From NCBI RefSeq assembly GCF_000821065.1, contig NZ_CDGG01000001.1:3100001-3164000 (forward strand): a DNA stretch of 64,000 bases. The letters run 5' to 3'. This document shows, piece after piece, positions 1-8,307 of the stretch; within the stretch, counting starts at the first letter, position 1, and each line of letters starts with the position of its first letter. Source of the DNA: Oceanobacillus oncorhynchi (GTDB lineage Bacteria; Bacillota; Bacilli; Bacillales; Amphibacillaceae). The notes beneath the pieces are model-generated. The model was not told the origin of the DNA and made no database searches. It saw nothing but the letters and a program-made list of their open reading frames with translations. The translations under genes were made by a program, and so were the position numbers.

Positions 1-290
1 CCCCGTCAAGTAGACAGTAAAAAAACAAAAACTCTATGCAACAGCCTGGTCCCGATATTCCAACGGTGTCAGGCTGTTTAATTTCTCCTGGTAACGTTCT
101 TTATTATAAAATTGGATATATCGATCAATATCCTCTACTAATCGGTTTCTTTTCTTCCGTCACCTTTTGTACAATCTCCATACGTTCTTCTAGCGTATGT
201 TTGGTTATTCTTTTAGACATTAAAAATACTCCCTTCCTAGTAGGAGAGAATTTTTATTATTTCTCTGTCTACTATAAAGGGAGCATATCA
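1..290 (-). mobile_element. Internally deleted IS3-family element (fossil)
   Basis: On the minus strand an ATG at 220 with a GAAGGGAG ribosome site opens a reading frame typical of the N-terminus of an IS3 OrfA (begins MSKRITKHTLEERMEIVQK), which stops near 128. In another frame, ending at the stop at 34-36, is the typical C-terminus of an IS3 OrfB transposase (FYNKERYQEKLNSLTPLEYR). The whole middle, including the DDE core, is missing; the junction lies about 130-150. The ends carry related inverted repeats sharing GTAGACAG (10-17 and the complement at 265-272), and the right end probably reaches about 290. The left tip may lie outside the window. Not able to transpose by itself; family assignment is from protein wording. 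Confidence 0.8.
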
Positions 291-333
291 GGTTGATTTC
301 TCCGGGAAATGCTTTTTTTATCGTGCCATTATA

Positions 334-1632
334 TTATTTTTTCTCAGCCATTTTTGCAAATGCACGACCTGCAGCATCGATGGTATTTTCAATATCAGAG
401 TCTGTATGCTCTGTTGTTAAGAACCATGCTTCGTACTTAGAAGGAGCTAAATTAATACCTTCGTTCAGCATAAGCTGGAAGAAGGTTGCAAAGGCCTCTC
501 CGTCTGAAGCATCTGCTTCACTGTAATTGGTTACTTTATCAACGCCAAAGTATACGGTTAAAGCTCCGCAAAGGCGATTTATAGTAATGTGGATACCAAA
601 TTCTTCTGCTTTTTCCAAGATACCTTCTTCAAGCCGTTTTCCAAGACGTTCTAATTCTTCATATACCCCATCTTCTTGTAACACCTCTAGGCATGCAATA
701 CCCGCTGCCATTGAAGCGGGATTTCCGGACATGGTGCCGGCCTGATAGGCAGGCCCGAGTGGTGCAACCTGCTCCATAATATCCTTGCGTCCGCCATAAG
801 CGCCAATTGGAAGACCGCCGCCAATGATTTTACCCATTGCTGTTAAATCAGGCTCGATATTGTAGATTTGCTGCGCACTTCCATAGGTGAAACGGAAGGC
901 AGTAATTACCTCGTCATAAATAACTAGCGCACCGGCACGATGGGTAAGCTCATTTACTTCTTGTAAAAAGCCTTCGAACGGTTCGACAATTCCGAAGTTT
1001 CCTACAATCGGCTCAACCAGCACAGCTGCAATTTCACCTTCCCAGCGATGAAGGGCTTGTTTAAAGGCATTTAAATCATTAAATGGAACGGTGATTACCT
1101 CTGCAGCACTGGAAGCAGGAACTCCGGCTGAATCCGGCGTGCCCAGTGTAGAAGGCCCAGATCCTGCCTCTACCAATACAGCATCGAAATGGCCGTGGTA
1201 GCAGCCTGCGAATTTAATGATTTTGGTACGGTTTGTATAGGCGCGGGCTACACGGATAGTCGTCATCACAGCCTCTGTGCCTGAATTATTAAAACGTACC
1301 TTTTCTAATGAAGGCATTGCTTCTTTTAACATTTTCGCAAATGTGTTTTCCAGCTCCGTTGGTGTCCCGTATAGAACACCAGTTGTGGCTGCTTCAGCAA
1401 TCGCTTTTGCGATATGCGGGTGAGCGTGGCCAGTTATTATCGGTCCATATGCAGCTAAATAATCAATATACTTATTATCATCCACATCCCAGAAATAAGC
1501 ACCTTGTCCTCTTTTCATATAGACAGGAGAGCCCCCGCCTACAGCTTTATAAGAGCGGGAAGGAGAATTCACCCCGCCGACAATATGTTGTAAAGCTTCT
1601 TGATGCAGCTTCTCAGAATTTGTAAATTTCAT
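334..1632 (-). CDS. gsaB: Glutamate-1-semialdehyde 2,1-aminomutase
   Basis: Converts glutamate-1-semialdehyde to 5-aminolevulinate, the C5 entry to tetrapyrroles, in the cytosol with pyridoxal phosphate. The 432-residue protein has full family length. The PLP lysine is K268 in [17 protein letters not shown], the cofactor-ring aspartate is D240 in YDEV, and NSGTEA (116-121) is the phosphate-binding loop. A strong GAGGAGG precedes the ATG. It stands alone rather than inside a hemAXCDBL operon, and it is followed by bcp-perR-ygzB-ygxA-rrn as B. subtilis gsaB is, so it is probably the second GSA paralogue rather than the biosynthetic hemL. That distinction is inferred from synteny only. Confidence 0.93.
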   Translation of the reverse strand: MKFTNSEKLHQEALQHIVGGVNSPSRSYKAVGGGSPVYMKRGQGAYFWDVDDNKYIDYLAAYGPIITGHAHPHIAKAIAEAATTGVLYGTPTELENTFAKMLKEAMPSLEKVRFNNSGTEAVMTTIRVARAYTNRTKIIKFAGCYHGHFDAVLVEAGSGPSTLGTPDSAGVPASSAAEVITVPFNDLNAFKQALHRWEGEIAAVLVEPIVGNFGIVEPFEGFLQEVNELTHRAGALVIYDEVITAFRFTYGSAQQIYNIEPDLTAMGKIIGGGLPIGAYGGRKDIMEQVAPLGPAYQAGTMSGNPASMAAGIACLEVLQEDGVYEELERLGKRLEEGILEKAEEFGIHITINRLCGALTVYFGVDKVTNYSEADASDGEAFATFFQLMLNEGINLAPSKYEAWFLTTEHTDSDIENTIDAAGRAFAKMAEKK

Positions 1633-1906
1633 TATTTCGTTTCCTCCTCATTCTTCCCAACTTGTAAAGGTTATGACACGCTTTTACAAGTTCATTTAAA
1701 AGGTAAAATGAACAATTTGGTTTTCTGTAATATTTTACCCAGTTACTAATATAACAAAAAATTGCATAGAAAACTTGTACAAACTGTTTTGGTTTCTGCA
1801 TATACATAGGAAAAGCGGATATTACAAATTGAGATTCCTCATATTTTGACGTTTGCATCTAGTTGTTTTTTTAATGAGGGAAGGCAGTAGGGGAGGAGTA
1901 AAAGAG

Positions 1907-2341
1907 ATGAGTATCCCTTGGATATTCCTTATTACGATTATCATTTTAATTGGAAAAAGCATCTATGATTTCATTCAATATAAATTAGTTCATTCACGTA
2001 TACAAATGAAGGAAGGACATTTTTCTTTAGAAATTTTTATTGCTATGCTGATTGTTTATTGCATTACAATGGTTGGCTACGGCTTAATCTATTTTATTCT
2101 ATCCTTTCAAGGAATCGTCATTGTGGAGCATGGAGAGCTTAGAGAAGTGACGATATGGGGATCGGTTGTTCATTCTATTTATTTCAGCGGGGTCACTTTG
2201 CTGACTCTCGGCTATGGTGACTTAGCGCCCGTCGGCATCGGCAGAATCATTGCTATCTCAGAAGCGCTGATTGGCTACATATTGCCGGCTGCTTTTGTAT
2301 TAAAAGTTGTACAAATCAGCAGCAGAGACAATGATAAATGA
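1907..2341 (+). CDS. Two-pore-segment potassium channel protein
   Basis: The 144-residue membrane protein has a hydrophobic N-terminal segment, a second transmembrane helix, the pore loop with the selectivity filter TLGYGD, and a final helix, matching the ion-channel domain Ion_trans_2. No regulatory RCK domain follows, so it would act as a simple tetrameric K+ pore. The start is taken at 1907 because GGGGAGGA sits about 10 nt upstream; an in-frame upstream ATG at 1853 lacks such a site. Its stop lies close upstream of bcp, suggesting co-transcription. The in vivo ion and gating signal cannot be read from sequence. Confidence 0.83.
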   Translation: MSIPWIFLITIIILIGKSIYDFIQYKLVHSRIQMKEGHFSLEIFIAMLIVYCITMVGYGLIYFILSFQGIVIVEHGELREVTIWGSVVHSIYFSGVTLLTLGYGDLAPVGIGRIIAISEALIGYILPAAFVLKVVQISSRDNDK

Positions 2342-2403
2342 ATCTTACCCTGCAATGTGCTATATTTAAGGAAGAAGATCGATTGTTTAAATGGAGGGAT
2401 TGG

Positions 2404-2877
2404 ATGCAAGTCGAATTAGGAACAAAAGTAAAAGATTTTACCCTGCCCAATCAAAACGGGGAGGAAGTCAGCTTATCAGATTTTCAAGGAAAGTACGTTG
2501 TTTTATATTTTTATCCAAAAGATATGACACCAGGATGCACCACAGAAGCATGTGATTTCAGAGACCATCATGAAAGATTCAGAGAGCTGGATGCGGTTAT
2601 TGTCGGGATCAGCCCGGATCCGGAAGCACGTCATCAAAAGTTTATCGACAAGCATGAACTGCCATTTACCTTGCTTTCTGATGAAAATCATCAGGCAGCT
2701 GATCAATTTGGAGTATGGAAGCTAAAGAAAAACTTTGGCAAGGAATATTATGGTATTGAGCGCTCTACATTTATTTTAGATAAAGAAGGAAAGCTAATCA
2801 AAGAATATCGGAAAGTCCGGGTTAAAGATCATGTTGTAGATGCGTTAAATTATTTGAAGGAAAATAAAGCGGATTAA
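2404..2877 (+). CDS. bcp: Bcp/PrxQ-type thiol peroxidase
   Basis: Thioredoxin-dependent peroxiredoxin that reduces hydrogen peroxide and organic peroxides in the cytosol. The protein of 157 residues has the usual family length. The peroxidatic cysteine is C45 in PGCTTEAC and the resolving cysteine is C50, the arrangement of atypical two-cysteine PrxQ proteins. The ATG at 2404 follows GGAGGG by five bases; a longer in-frame start at 2338 overlaps the channel gene and adds a sequence not typical of the family. It corresponds in position to B. subtilis ygaF beside perR, which fits an oxidative-stress neighbourhood. Confidence 0.93.
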   Translation: MQVELGTKVKDFTLPNQNGEEVSLSDFQGKYVVLYFYPKDMTPGCTTEACDFRDHHERFRELDAVIVGISPDPEARHQKFIDKHELPFTLLSDENHQAADQFGVWKLKKNFGKEYYGIERSTFILDKEGKLIKEYRKVRVKDHVVDALNYLKENKAD

Positions 2878-2905
2878 AATATAGAGGGATTGGGGTGGAG
2901 CAGCT

Positions 2906-3463
2906 TTGCGAATCTATACCAGATCAGGAGATAAAGGACAGACATCGTTAGTCTATGGGCAACGCGTACCAAAGAACCATCTAAGAGTAGAGGCGTATGG
3001 CACATGTGATGAAGTGAATTCCAGTATTGGCTTGGCAGTAAGCTATATCGAAGAAACGGATTGGGATAAAAAGGCTGCTTTTCTTGATCAGCTGCACCGC
3101 GTACAGACCATTCTTTTTCATGTTGGTGCAGAATTATCGACGCCAAAGGGGAAGGAAGTTTATTGGAAGCTTGAACAGAAGCATATTGATGAGATGGAAA
3201 AACAGATTGATGAATGGGACCAATCACTCGAACCTTTAAAGAATTTTATCCTGCCATCTGGTCACAGAGCAGCGAGTGCCCTTCATCACGCGCGTACTGT
3301 AGCAAGACGGGCAGAGCGTTTGACTGTAGGATTGGAAGATGAAGTGGATAATAAGCTTGTTTTCGTTTATTTAAATCGGTTGTCTGATTATTTATTTGTT
3401 GCTGCCAGGTATGTCAATCAGCAGCTTGGCGGAGATGAAAAGTCTCTCCATGTGGATGTTTGA
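2906..3463 (+). CDS. Cob(I)yrinic acid a,c-diamide adenosyltransferase (PduO type)
   Basis: ATP:corrinoid adenosyltransferase that makes the Co-C5' bond of adenosylcobalamin. The 185-residue protein shows the PduO N-terminal ATP-binding motif TRSGDKGQT, the RVPKNHLRVEAYGTCDEVNS segment and the C-terminal helix with NRLSDYLFVAAR typical of the family. A TTG start at 2906 lies seven bases after GGGGTGGAG. It follows bcp by 28 bases and so is probably in the same transcript. It is an extra gene relative to the B. subtilis arrangement at this locus, where the homologue (yvqK) is elsewhere. Confidence 0.9.
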   Translation: MRIYTRSGDKGQTSLVYGQRVPKNHLRVEAYGTCDEVNSSIGLAVSYIEETDWDKKAAFLDQLHRVQTILFHVGAELSTPKGKEVYWKLEQKHIDEMEKQIDEWDQSLEPLKNFILPSGHRAASALHHARTVARRAERLTVGLEDEVDNKLVFVYLNRLSDYLFVAARYVNQQLGGDEKSLHVDV

Positions 3464-3508
3464 TTAACGTGAATTAATTGACATTATGCACACAGGGCGA
3501 TACACTAA

Positions 3509-3523
3509 TTATAAGAATTATAA
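3509..3523 (+). promoter_or_regulatory. Per box upstream of perR
   Basis: TTATAAGAATTATAA matches the established PerR operator TTATAATNATTATAA in 14 of 15 positions. It lies 39 bases before the perR start, so PerR autorepression relieved by peroxide is the expected regulation. Confidence 0.85.
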
Positions 3524-3561
3524 TATAATAATATTATTAATTGGGAAGAGAGGTGTTTAGG

Positions 3562-4008
3562 GTGTCTGAAGTTAAATTACGGCAAGCAATCGATACTTTG
3601 AAAAAATCAGGCGTCCGGATTACACCACAGCGACACGCCGTGCTGGAGTATTTGCTTAATTCAATGACTCACCCGACTGCGGATGATATATATAAAGCAC
3701 TTGAAGGAAAATTTCCCAATATGAGTGTTGCGACCGTTTATAATAATTTACGTGTATTAAAAGATATCGGACTGGTTAGAGAACTCACATATGGAGATGC
3801 TTCGAGCAGATTTGACTGTAATACCTCAGATCATTATCATATCATTTGCAATCAGTGTGGAAAGATTGTTGATTTTCACTATCCTTCTTTAGAGGAAGTG
3901 GAATCACTGGCTGAACAGGTGACAGGTTTTGATGTAAGCCATCACCGCCTGGAGGTTTATGGTACATGCAATGCCTGCAAAGAGCAGCAGGCAGCAAATG
4001 AACAGTAA
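3562..4008 (+). CDS. perR: Peroxide-responsive repressor PerR (Fur family)
   Basis: DNA-binding metalloregulator that senses H2O2 by metal-catalysed histidine oxidation and represses peroxide-stress and iron-storage genes. Counting from the GTG start at 3562, the regulatory metal ligands H37, D85, H91, H93 and D104 all fall at the B. subtilis PerR positions, and the zinc cysteines C96/C99 plus the C-terminal CNAC pair are present. The stretch [11 protein letters not shown] is the recognition helix. A TTG at 3541 would add seven residues; the GTG is preferred because GAGAGG is eight bases upstream and this start gives family numbering. Confidence 0.95.
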   Translation: MSEVKLRQAIDTLKKSGVRITPQRHAVLEYLLNSMTHPTADDIYKALEGKFPNMSVATVYNNLRVLKDIGLVRELTYGDASSRFDCNTSDHYHIICNQCGKIVDFHYPSLEEVESLAEQVTGFDVSHHRLEVYGTCNACKEQQAANEQ

Positions 4009-4017
4009 AGCATGTTA

Positions 4018-4061
4018 AAAATCGGGTTCGCTGATAAGAAAACAGGCGAGGCCGATTTTTA
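4018..4061 (+). terminator. Intrinsic terminator after perR
   Basis: AAAAATCGG and CCGATTTTT arms enclose a 26-base loop directly after the perR stop, ending in a T run. Confidence 0.65.
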
Positions 4062-4072
4062 ATTATTATATA

Positions 4073-4139
4073 AAAAAAGCACCATGTTTGCGGGATGTTC
4101 CTTTAACGAAATCCTCCAAAGCATGGTGCCTTTTTATTA
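4073..4139. terminator. Bidirectional terminator between perR and ygzB
   Basis: Inverted arms GCACCATG(T)TT and AAGCATGGTGC are flanked by an A run on the left and a T run on the right, so the structure can end both the perR and the convergent ygzB transcripts. Confidence 0.75.
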
Positions 4140-4508
4140 TTTGTTTTCTTCACGGAATTTGCGATGATTATACCGTTCATCAAAATTTTTACCTTCTAAG
4201 TTCTTATCCAAAGTCAGCGGTTCTTTGCAATGCATGCAAGCATCTACACGTCCCAGCATTTTTGTAGGTTTTTCGCAGTTTGGACAAACCACAGGAACTG
4301 CCCTCAAGGATAAGGTGCCAATCCATATGTATACAACACAGCTCAGTACAATCATCAGTATGCCCAATATAAACAGACCGAGCATGAGCCACTGAATATT
4401 ACGAACCATAAGCCCGCCATACATGATTAGTATACCAGCAAACACAAGGATTAAGGCAAAGGTGCGTATTTTATTTATTTTACTTGAATAAGTCAATTGT
4501 TTCGCCAT
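4137..4508 (-). CDS. ygzB: UPF0295 family membrane protein YgzB
   Basis: A small protein of 123 residues with two adjacent transmembrane helices (about residues 15-36 and 40-68) and a cytosolic C-terminal zinc-ribbon-like part with CPNC (about 80) and CMHC (about 97). Conserved wording such as KINKIRTFAL and LGRVDxCMHC identifies the UPF0295/YgzB family. The role is unknown. Its position between perR and ygxA, convergent with perR, is as in B. subtilis. The ATG at 4508 follows an AAGGGGG site. Confidence 0.88.
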   Translation of the reverse strand: MAKQLTYSSKINKIRTFALILVFAGILIMYGGLMVRNIQWLMLGLFILGILMIVLSCVVYIWIGTLSLRAVPVVCPNCEKPTKMLGRVDACMHCKEPLTLDKNLEGKNFDERYNHRKFREENK

Positions 4509-4759
4509 TTAAATCCCCCTTAAGTTACAAATTTAGTATATCATAGAATATTAGAAGAATGAATTTTAAAGAAAATATAGCGAGGTCAGCCATACAATGA
4601 CGGCGAATCGTTTCCGTTTGATTGGGGATTCCGTATTTTTCTCCCGGCGAGAAATCAAAAATTAAAATTTTATCCTTTCTTTACGATGCAAAAAAGGTTT
4701 TTTTAAAGTATATATCGAATTATGTTTATTAGAGGCAAAACAGGGAGGCAACAATAGAC

Positions 4760-5641
4760 ATGGAGAATTTTCAAAGAATGATTTATCAGGAGCATGCAAG
4801 CAATCCAAATACATTAGGAATACTTATTGTGGAGAAAACACTTTTTGATCATCCAATTACAGATGAATTTGATAGCATCTTATTGATTATTGTCGAAAAA
4901 CAAGAAGTCGATTGGTTTGTAAAACATTATGAAGTAAATGGTCAGACCGTAGCGATGCACATTGTAACGAAATCACTTCTGATGGATTGGATTGATACGA
5001 GCGGATATCGACGTGCAGCAGAATGGGTGATTTATGGAAGAAAAGCCTATGACAGGAATGAATTTATAAAAGAATTAAAAGAGGAGCTTCAATCTTTTCC
5101 AGAGGAAAAACGTACACTTAGAAAAATAATTGACTTTGGAAAGCTTCTAAAAAACTATAGTGAAGGAAAAGCGTTATATGAAGCAAAAGAAGTAATGGAT
5201 TCATACAGCAAAATTTTAAATGCACTTCATTATTTAGCGAGGCTATCCGTTATTGATCAGGGCTATTATCCAGAAGTAACTGTCTGGAACCAGGTAAAGA
5301 GCATTGATTTAGAAGTCTACAAGCTATATGAAAAGTTAATGGACAGCACAGAGAATTTAGAAAAGAGAATTGAGCTTATGCTGATTGCAATGGATTTTGT
5401 CCTGCTGAATAAAGCGGAGTCTGCTTCAACACATTTATTAAACTTATTAAACGAAGAAGAAGACTATTGGTCATATGCCTCTATTAAAGAATTGCCGGAA
5501 ATTGAACACTACAGTCTGGATTTACATGCGATTATTTCTTATTTAGAAGAGAAGGATATTATTGATATGAAACTTGTCCCCACCAAAAATCCAGATGTGT
5601 TTCAGAGAATGTATAAAGTAAAGAAGTTAGAAGAAGTATAA
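4760..5641 (+). CDS. ygxA: Nucleotidyltransferase-like protein YgxA
   Basis: The 293-residue cytosolic protein resembles B. subtilis YgxA, annotated as nucleotidyltransferase-like, in sequence, length and position (between ygzB and the rRNA cluster). No clear GS...D.D nucleotidyltransferase active-site motif stands out, so activity is unproven. The N-terminal part (about 1-130) is the conserved substrate-type domain and the C-terminal part is helical. AGGGAGG lies nine bases before the ATG. A terminator follows at 5675. Confidence 0.78.
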   Translation: MENFQRMIYQEHASNPNTLGILIVEKTLFDHPITDEFDSILLIIVEKQEVDWFVKHYEVNGQTVAMHIVTKSLLMDWIDTSGYRRAAEWVIYGRKAYDRNEFIKELKEELQSFPEEKRTLRKIIDFGKLLKNYSEGKALYEAKEVMDSYSKILNALHYLARLSVIDQGYYPEVTVWNQVKSIDLEVYKLYEKLMDSTENLEKRIELMLIAMDFVLLNKAESASTHLLNLLNEEEDYWSYASIKELPEIEHYSLDLHAIISYLEEKDIIDMKLVPTKNPDVFQRMYKVKKLEEV

Positions 5642-5674
5642 TGAGGATTTCTAAATGGAACATTCCAGAAAGAA

Positions 5675-5721
5675 AACAAATTACTTATTCTGCAATTTTT
5701 GAAATTGTAGCGTAAGTAATT
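5675..5721 (+). terminator. Intrinsic terminator after ygxA
   Basis: Arms AAATTACTTA and TAAGTAATTTTT enclose an inner stem GCAATTT/AAATTGT, with a T tail. It separates ygxA from the rRNA/tRNA transcript. Confidence 0.7.
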
Positions 5722-6347
5722 TTTGGTGTCTACTATATATTATCTTATATCCGCAGAAGGTTATTTTAGAATAAAAGGAATCTGGGGATGGATGAGATTA
5801 TAGAAGAAGGAACTTTTTCTTCATTGTTCAGTATAGAATTTAAAAAAACGCGTTGAATAATGATTTACTGTATAAGTGGTACTGAGAATTTGAATGGAAT
5901 CCCCGATAAAAAAGAGTAACAATTAATTGGTGATTATAATAACTTAGAGAGGAAGCAAGACTTCTTATTACAAATTTATATATTAAAGTTTTTCCTAATT
6001 ATGCTTGAAGTGTGTGGAGAGAGTGTAACTTGTTTTTTGATAAAAAGAAAATTTGGACTGATTTTCATCTGCTTTTTAAAATGGGAAGAAGAAAAGTTAA
6101 AAAGAACGTAGTTATTTTCTGTCCATTTGCTTCTTTATAATGGAACATCTGCAAAGAGAAAAGGATGAAGAAACAAAATAGCAATAAAAAGAAGAAGTAT
6201 ATTCTCCATTGCTGTAATATGTAAAGTGAGCTCTCTGAAAGCTGGTATGGCAACGTTTTGTTTCGTTGTCTATCATTTGTTAAACTTACAGTTCCCCTAT
6301 ATGAAGCTGTTTTTAAAATCCACTTCGGATAAATTTTAAAATAATCG
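5722..6347. other. AT-rich non-coding spacer before the rRNA promoters
   Basis: No convincing gene is seen. Possible frames are short, lack ribosome sites and resemble no family; the only longer one (minus, 6065-6253) is low-complexity and hydrophobic. The stretch may be decayed sequence between ygxA and the rRNA cluster. Confidence 0.6.
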
Positions 6348-6376
6348 TTGACTTTCTATTTTCAGCATGGTAAAGT
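6348..6376 (+). promoter_or_regulatory. rRNA operon promoter P1
   Basis: TTGACT (6348-6353), a 17-base spacer and TAAAGT (6371-6376). Together with the stronger P2 about 85 bases downstream it forms the tandem-promoter layout known for Bacillus rrn operons. Confidence 0.65.
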
Positions 6377-6431
6377 TAATTTCGTTGCTGATTTGAGCGG
6401 GCGCTCAGCTAACATGAAATAAAAAAAGTTG

Positions 6432-6461
6432 TTGACAACAAATTTGCTTTCATGTTATATT
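6432..6461 (+). promoter_or_regulatory. rRNA operon promoter P2 and leader
   Basis: Consensus -35 TTGACA (6432-6437) with -10 TATATT (6456-6461). The transcript would start with an rrn-type leader holding small hairpins (TCGCT...AGCGA, AGCAAT...ATTGCT) and a boxA-like TGCTCTTTGAAAA at about 6498-6510, normally found before 16S or in the 16S-23S spacer. Confidence 0.75.
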
Positions 6462-6516
6462 AATAGAGTCGCTGCTTGAAGCGAAGCAATACAAATTGCT
6501 CTTTGAAAACTGAAGT

Positions 6517-6612
6517 GAGTAAAATCCCTCAGAGACGATGAGGTTGATAGGTCCGAGGTGGAAGCGTGGCGACACGTGCAGCTGACGGATACTAATCGAT
6601 TGAGGACTTATC
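6517..6612 (+). rRNA. 3'-terminal fragment of 23S rRNA (most of rrl and all of rrs missing)
   Basis: The stretch reading GATGAGGTTGATAGG, then GTGGAAGCGTGGCGACACG, then ACTAATCGATTGAGGACTTA is the universally recognisable last ~95 nt of bacterial 23S rRNA. Nothing of 16S rRNA and nothing else of 23S is present: the sequence passes straight from the rrn leader (CTTTGAAAACTGAA, ending about 6515) into the 23S tail. The gene cannot give a functional rRNA. This is either a real deletion between leader and rrl or a collapsed assembly of a repeated rrn operon. Confidence 0.85.
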
Positions 6613-6685
6613 TAAGTTTTTTCATGTCACGTTACTCTTATTTAGTTTTCAGGGTGCAAATCCCTGTACAAGATAAATGAACAAG

Positions 6686-6801
6686 TCTGGTGGCGAGAGC
6701 GAAGAGGTCACACCTGTTCCCATGCCGAACACAGAAGTTAAGTTCTTCAGCGCCGATGGTAGTTGGGGGCTTCCCCCTGCGAGAGTAGGACGTTGCCAGG
6801 C
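6686..6801 (+). rRNA. rrf: 5S ribosomal RNA
   Basis: About 116 nt with complementary ends (TCTGGTGGCG and CGTTGCCAGG) and the conserved CACACCTGTTCCCATGCCGA, GAAGTTAAG and GGGGGCTTCCCCCTGCGAGAGTAGG blocks. It lies 73 bases after the 23S tail, the normal spacing, and starts the intact part of the operon. Confidence 0.95.
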
Positions 6802-6931
6802 AATAACTTATTTCACAGTACCTTCATGGTAGAATATCGGTTAATCGCCGATTAGTCGTAGATTTGAAATTTAACTTTTAATATCTGCCTGTGAAATTAT
6901 TTATTTGTCTATTAGTTGGAAAAAATTAACT

Positions 6932-7006
6932 GGCCCGTTGGTCAAGCGGTTAAGACACCGCCCTTTCACGGCGGTAACACGGGTTCGAATCCCGTACGGG
7001 TCACCA
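6932..7006 (+). tRNA. tRNA-Glu (TTC)
   Basis: Cloverleaf with acceptor GGCCCGT/ACGGGTC, anticodon arm CCGCC-CTTTCAC-GGCGG, T loop GGTTCGAATCC and encoded CCA. First of 12 tRNAs after 5S; cluster order Glu-Val-fMet-Asp-Phe-Tyr-Trp-His-Gln-Gly-Cys-Leu follows the B. subtilis trnD order with Asn, Ser, Thr and one Leu absent. Confidence 0.96.
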
Positions 7007-7009
7007 AAT

Positions 7010-7085
7010 GGAGGATTAGCTCAGCTGGGAGAGCACCTGCCTTACAAGCAGGGGGTCGCAGGTTCGAGCCCTGCATCCTCCACCA
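7010..7085 (+). tRNA. tRNA-Val (TAC)
   Basis: Acceptor GGAGGAT/ATCCTCC, anticodon arm CTGCC-TTACAA-GCAG with TAC, T arm GCAGGTTCGAGCCCTGC and encoded CCA. Confidence 0.96.
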
Positions 7086-7106
7086 TGTAAGTTCTTAAAT
7101 TCATAT

Positions 7107-7183
7107 CGCGGGGTGGAGCAGTCTGGCAGCTCGTTGGGCTCATAACCCAAAGGTCGTAGGTTCAAATCCTACCCCCGCAACCA
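7107..7183 (+). tRNA. Initiator tRNA-fMet (CAT)
   Basis: Anticodon CAT with initiator hallmarks: C1-A72 mismatch (CGCGGGG against CCCCGCA) and three consecutive G-C pairs closing the anticodon stem (TTGGG/CCCAA). CCA is encoded. Confidence 0.95.
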
Positions 7184-7187
7184 AAAT

Positions 7188-7264
7188 GGTCCGGTAGTTC
7201 AGTTGGTTAGAATGCCTGCCTGTCACGCAGGAGGTCGCGGGTTCGAGTCCCGTCCGGACCGCCA
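7188..7264 (+). tRNA. tRNA-Asp (GTC)
   Basis: Acceptor GGTCCGG/CCGGACC, discriminator G, anticodon GTC in CTGCCTGTCACGCAG, encoded CCA. Confidence 0.96.
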
Positions 7265-7287
7265 CTTAAACATTTGAAATAAGATTT

Positions 7288-7360
<73 letters not shown>

Positions 7361-7373
7361 CCTTTCATTTAGT

Positions 7374-7459
7374 GGAGGGATAGCGAAGTTGGCCAAACGC
7401 GGCGGACTGTAAATCCGCTCCCATCGGGTTCGTAGGTTCGAGTCCTACTCCCTCCACCA
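7374..7459 (+). tRNA. tRNA-Tyr (GTA)
   Basis: Class II tRNA of 86 nt with a long variable arm (CTCCCATCGGGTTCG), acceptor GGAGGGA/TCCCTCC, anticodon GTA in CGGACTGTAAATCCG, encoded CCA. Confidence 0.95.
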
Positions 7460-7474
7460 TTTATAAAATATCAT

Positions 7475-7548
7475 AGGGGTATAGTTTAACGGCAAAACGA
7501 AGGTCTCCAAAACCTTTGATGTGGGTTCGATTCCTACTACCCCTGCCA
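7475..7548 (+). tRNA. tRNA-Trp (CCA)
   Basis: Acceptor AGGGGTA/TACCCCT, discriminator G, anticodon CCA in AAGGTCTCCAAAACCTT, encoded CCA tail. Confidence 0.95.
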
Positions 7549-7552
7549 ATAT

Positions 7553-7626
7553 GGCGGTCGTGGCGAAGTGGTTAACGCACCGGATTGTGGCTCCGGCACA
7601 CGTGGGTTCGATCCCCACCGGTCGCC
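7553..7626 (+). tRNA. tRNA-His (GTG)
   Basis: Anticodon GTG in CCGGATTGTGGCTCCGG; an extra 5' G at 7553 pairs with C73 as tRNA-His requires. The downstream bases are CCT, so CCA is not encoded. Confidence 0.93.
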
Positions 7627-7667
7627 CCTTTTTTATTTAATACTACATAAATCAATAATAGAATCGT

Positions 7668-7742
7668 TGGGCCATAGCCAAGCGGTAAGGCATCGGGTTT
7701 TGATCCCGTGTACCCCAGGTTCGAATCCTGGTGGCCCAGCCA
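7668..7742 (+). tRNA. tRNA-Gln (TTG)
   Basis: Acceptor TGGGCCA/TGGCCCA, discriminator G, anticodon TTG in CGGGTTTTGATCCCG, encoded CCA. Confidence 0.95.
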
Positions 7743-7747
7743 TTTTT

Positions 7748-7819
7748 GCGGAAGTAGTTCAGTGGTAGAACACCACCTTGCCAAGGTGGGGGTCGCGGGT
7801 TCGAATCCCGTCTTCCGCT
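7748..7819 (+). tRNA. tRNA-Gly (GCC)
   Basis: Acceptor GCGGAAG/CTTCCGC, discriminator T, anticodon GCC in CACCTTGCCAAGGTG. CCA is not encoded. Confidence 0.95.
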
Positions 7820-7830
7820 CTAGAATAAAT

Positions 7831-7904
<74 letters not shown>

Positions 7905-7911
7905 AACACAT

Positions 7912-7993
7912 GCCGGTGTGGCGGAATTGGCAGACGCGCACGACTCAAAATCGTGTTCCGTAAGGAGTGTCGGTTCGACCCCGACCACCGGTA
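7912..7993 (+). tRNA. tRNA-Leu (CAA)
   Basis: Class II tRNA with variable arm TGTTCCGTAAGGAGTG, anticodon CAA in CACGACTCAAAATCGTG, acceptor GCCGGTG/CACCGGT with a G-U end pair; CCA not encoded. A degenerate copy of its 3' half plus the following terminator recurs at 9097-9195. Confidence 0.93.
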
Positions 7994-7999
7994 TTCATT

Positions 8000-8045
8000 A
8001 ATCCCCGTTAAAGCTGTTGAGATGCAGCTTTAACGGGGATTTTTT
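8000..8045 (+). terminator. Terminator of the rRNA/tRNA transcript
   Basis: Perfect 17-base arms AATCCCCGTTAAAGCTG and CAGCTTTAACGGGGATT around an 8-base loop, followed by a T run. Confidence 0.92.
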
Positions 8046-8307
8046 CGTAGAGAACCAACTGACATACTCAATATTGAGCGACTAGATTAGCTTAATTAAA
8101 CGCACGGGGAGAGTAGTGGGCGATGTATAAAATGTACATTTATCTGAACGACTTGAGTTACTCTGGTTATAGTGGCACTTTCCATCGAAGATACTACTTA
8201 TAGAGAACTTAAGTATGAGCATTTATCAATGTAAATATGCTGGGAATTTATGCTGAATAAAAACGTCAATCCGTTAATATTAGCGCTCTGGTAGGTTCTA
8301 TGTAGAT

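Noticed and set aside
1308-1625. Plus-strand frame of 105 codons
   Set aside because: Antisense to gsaB with no ribosome site; a shadow of the real gene.
6065-6253. Minus-strand frame of 62 codons between ygxA and the rRNA promoters
   Set aside because: No ribosome site, low-complexity Phe/Leu composition and no family resemblance; chance frame in AT-rich DNA.
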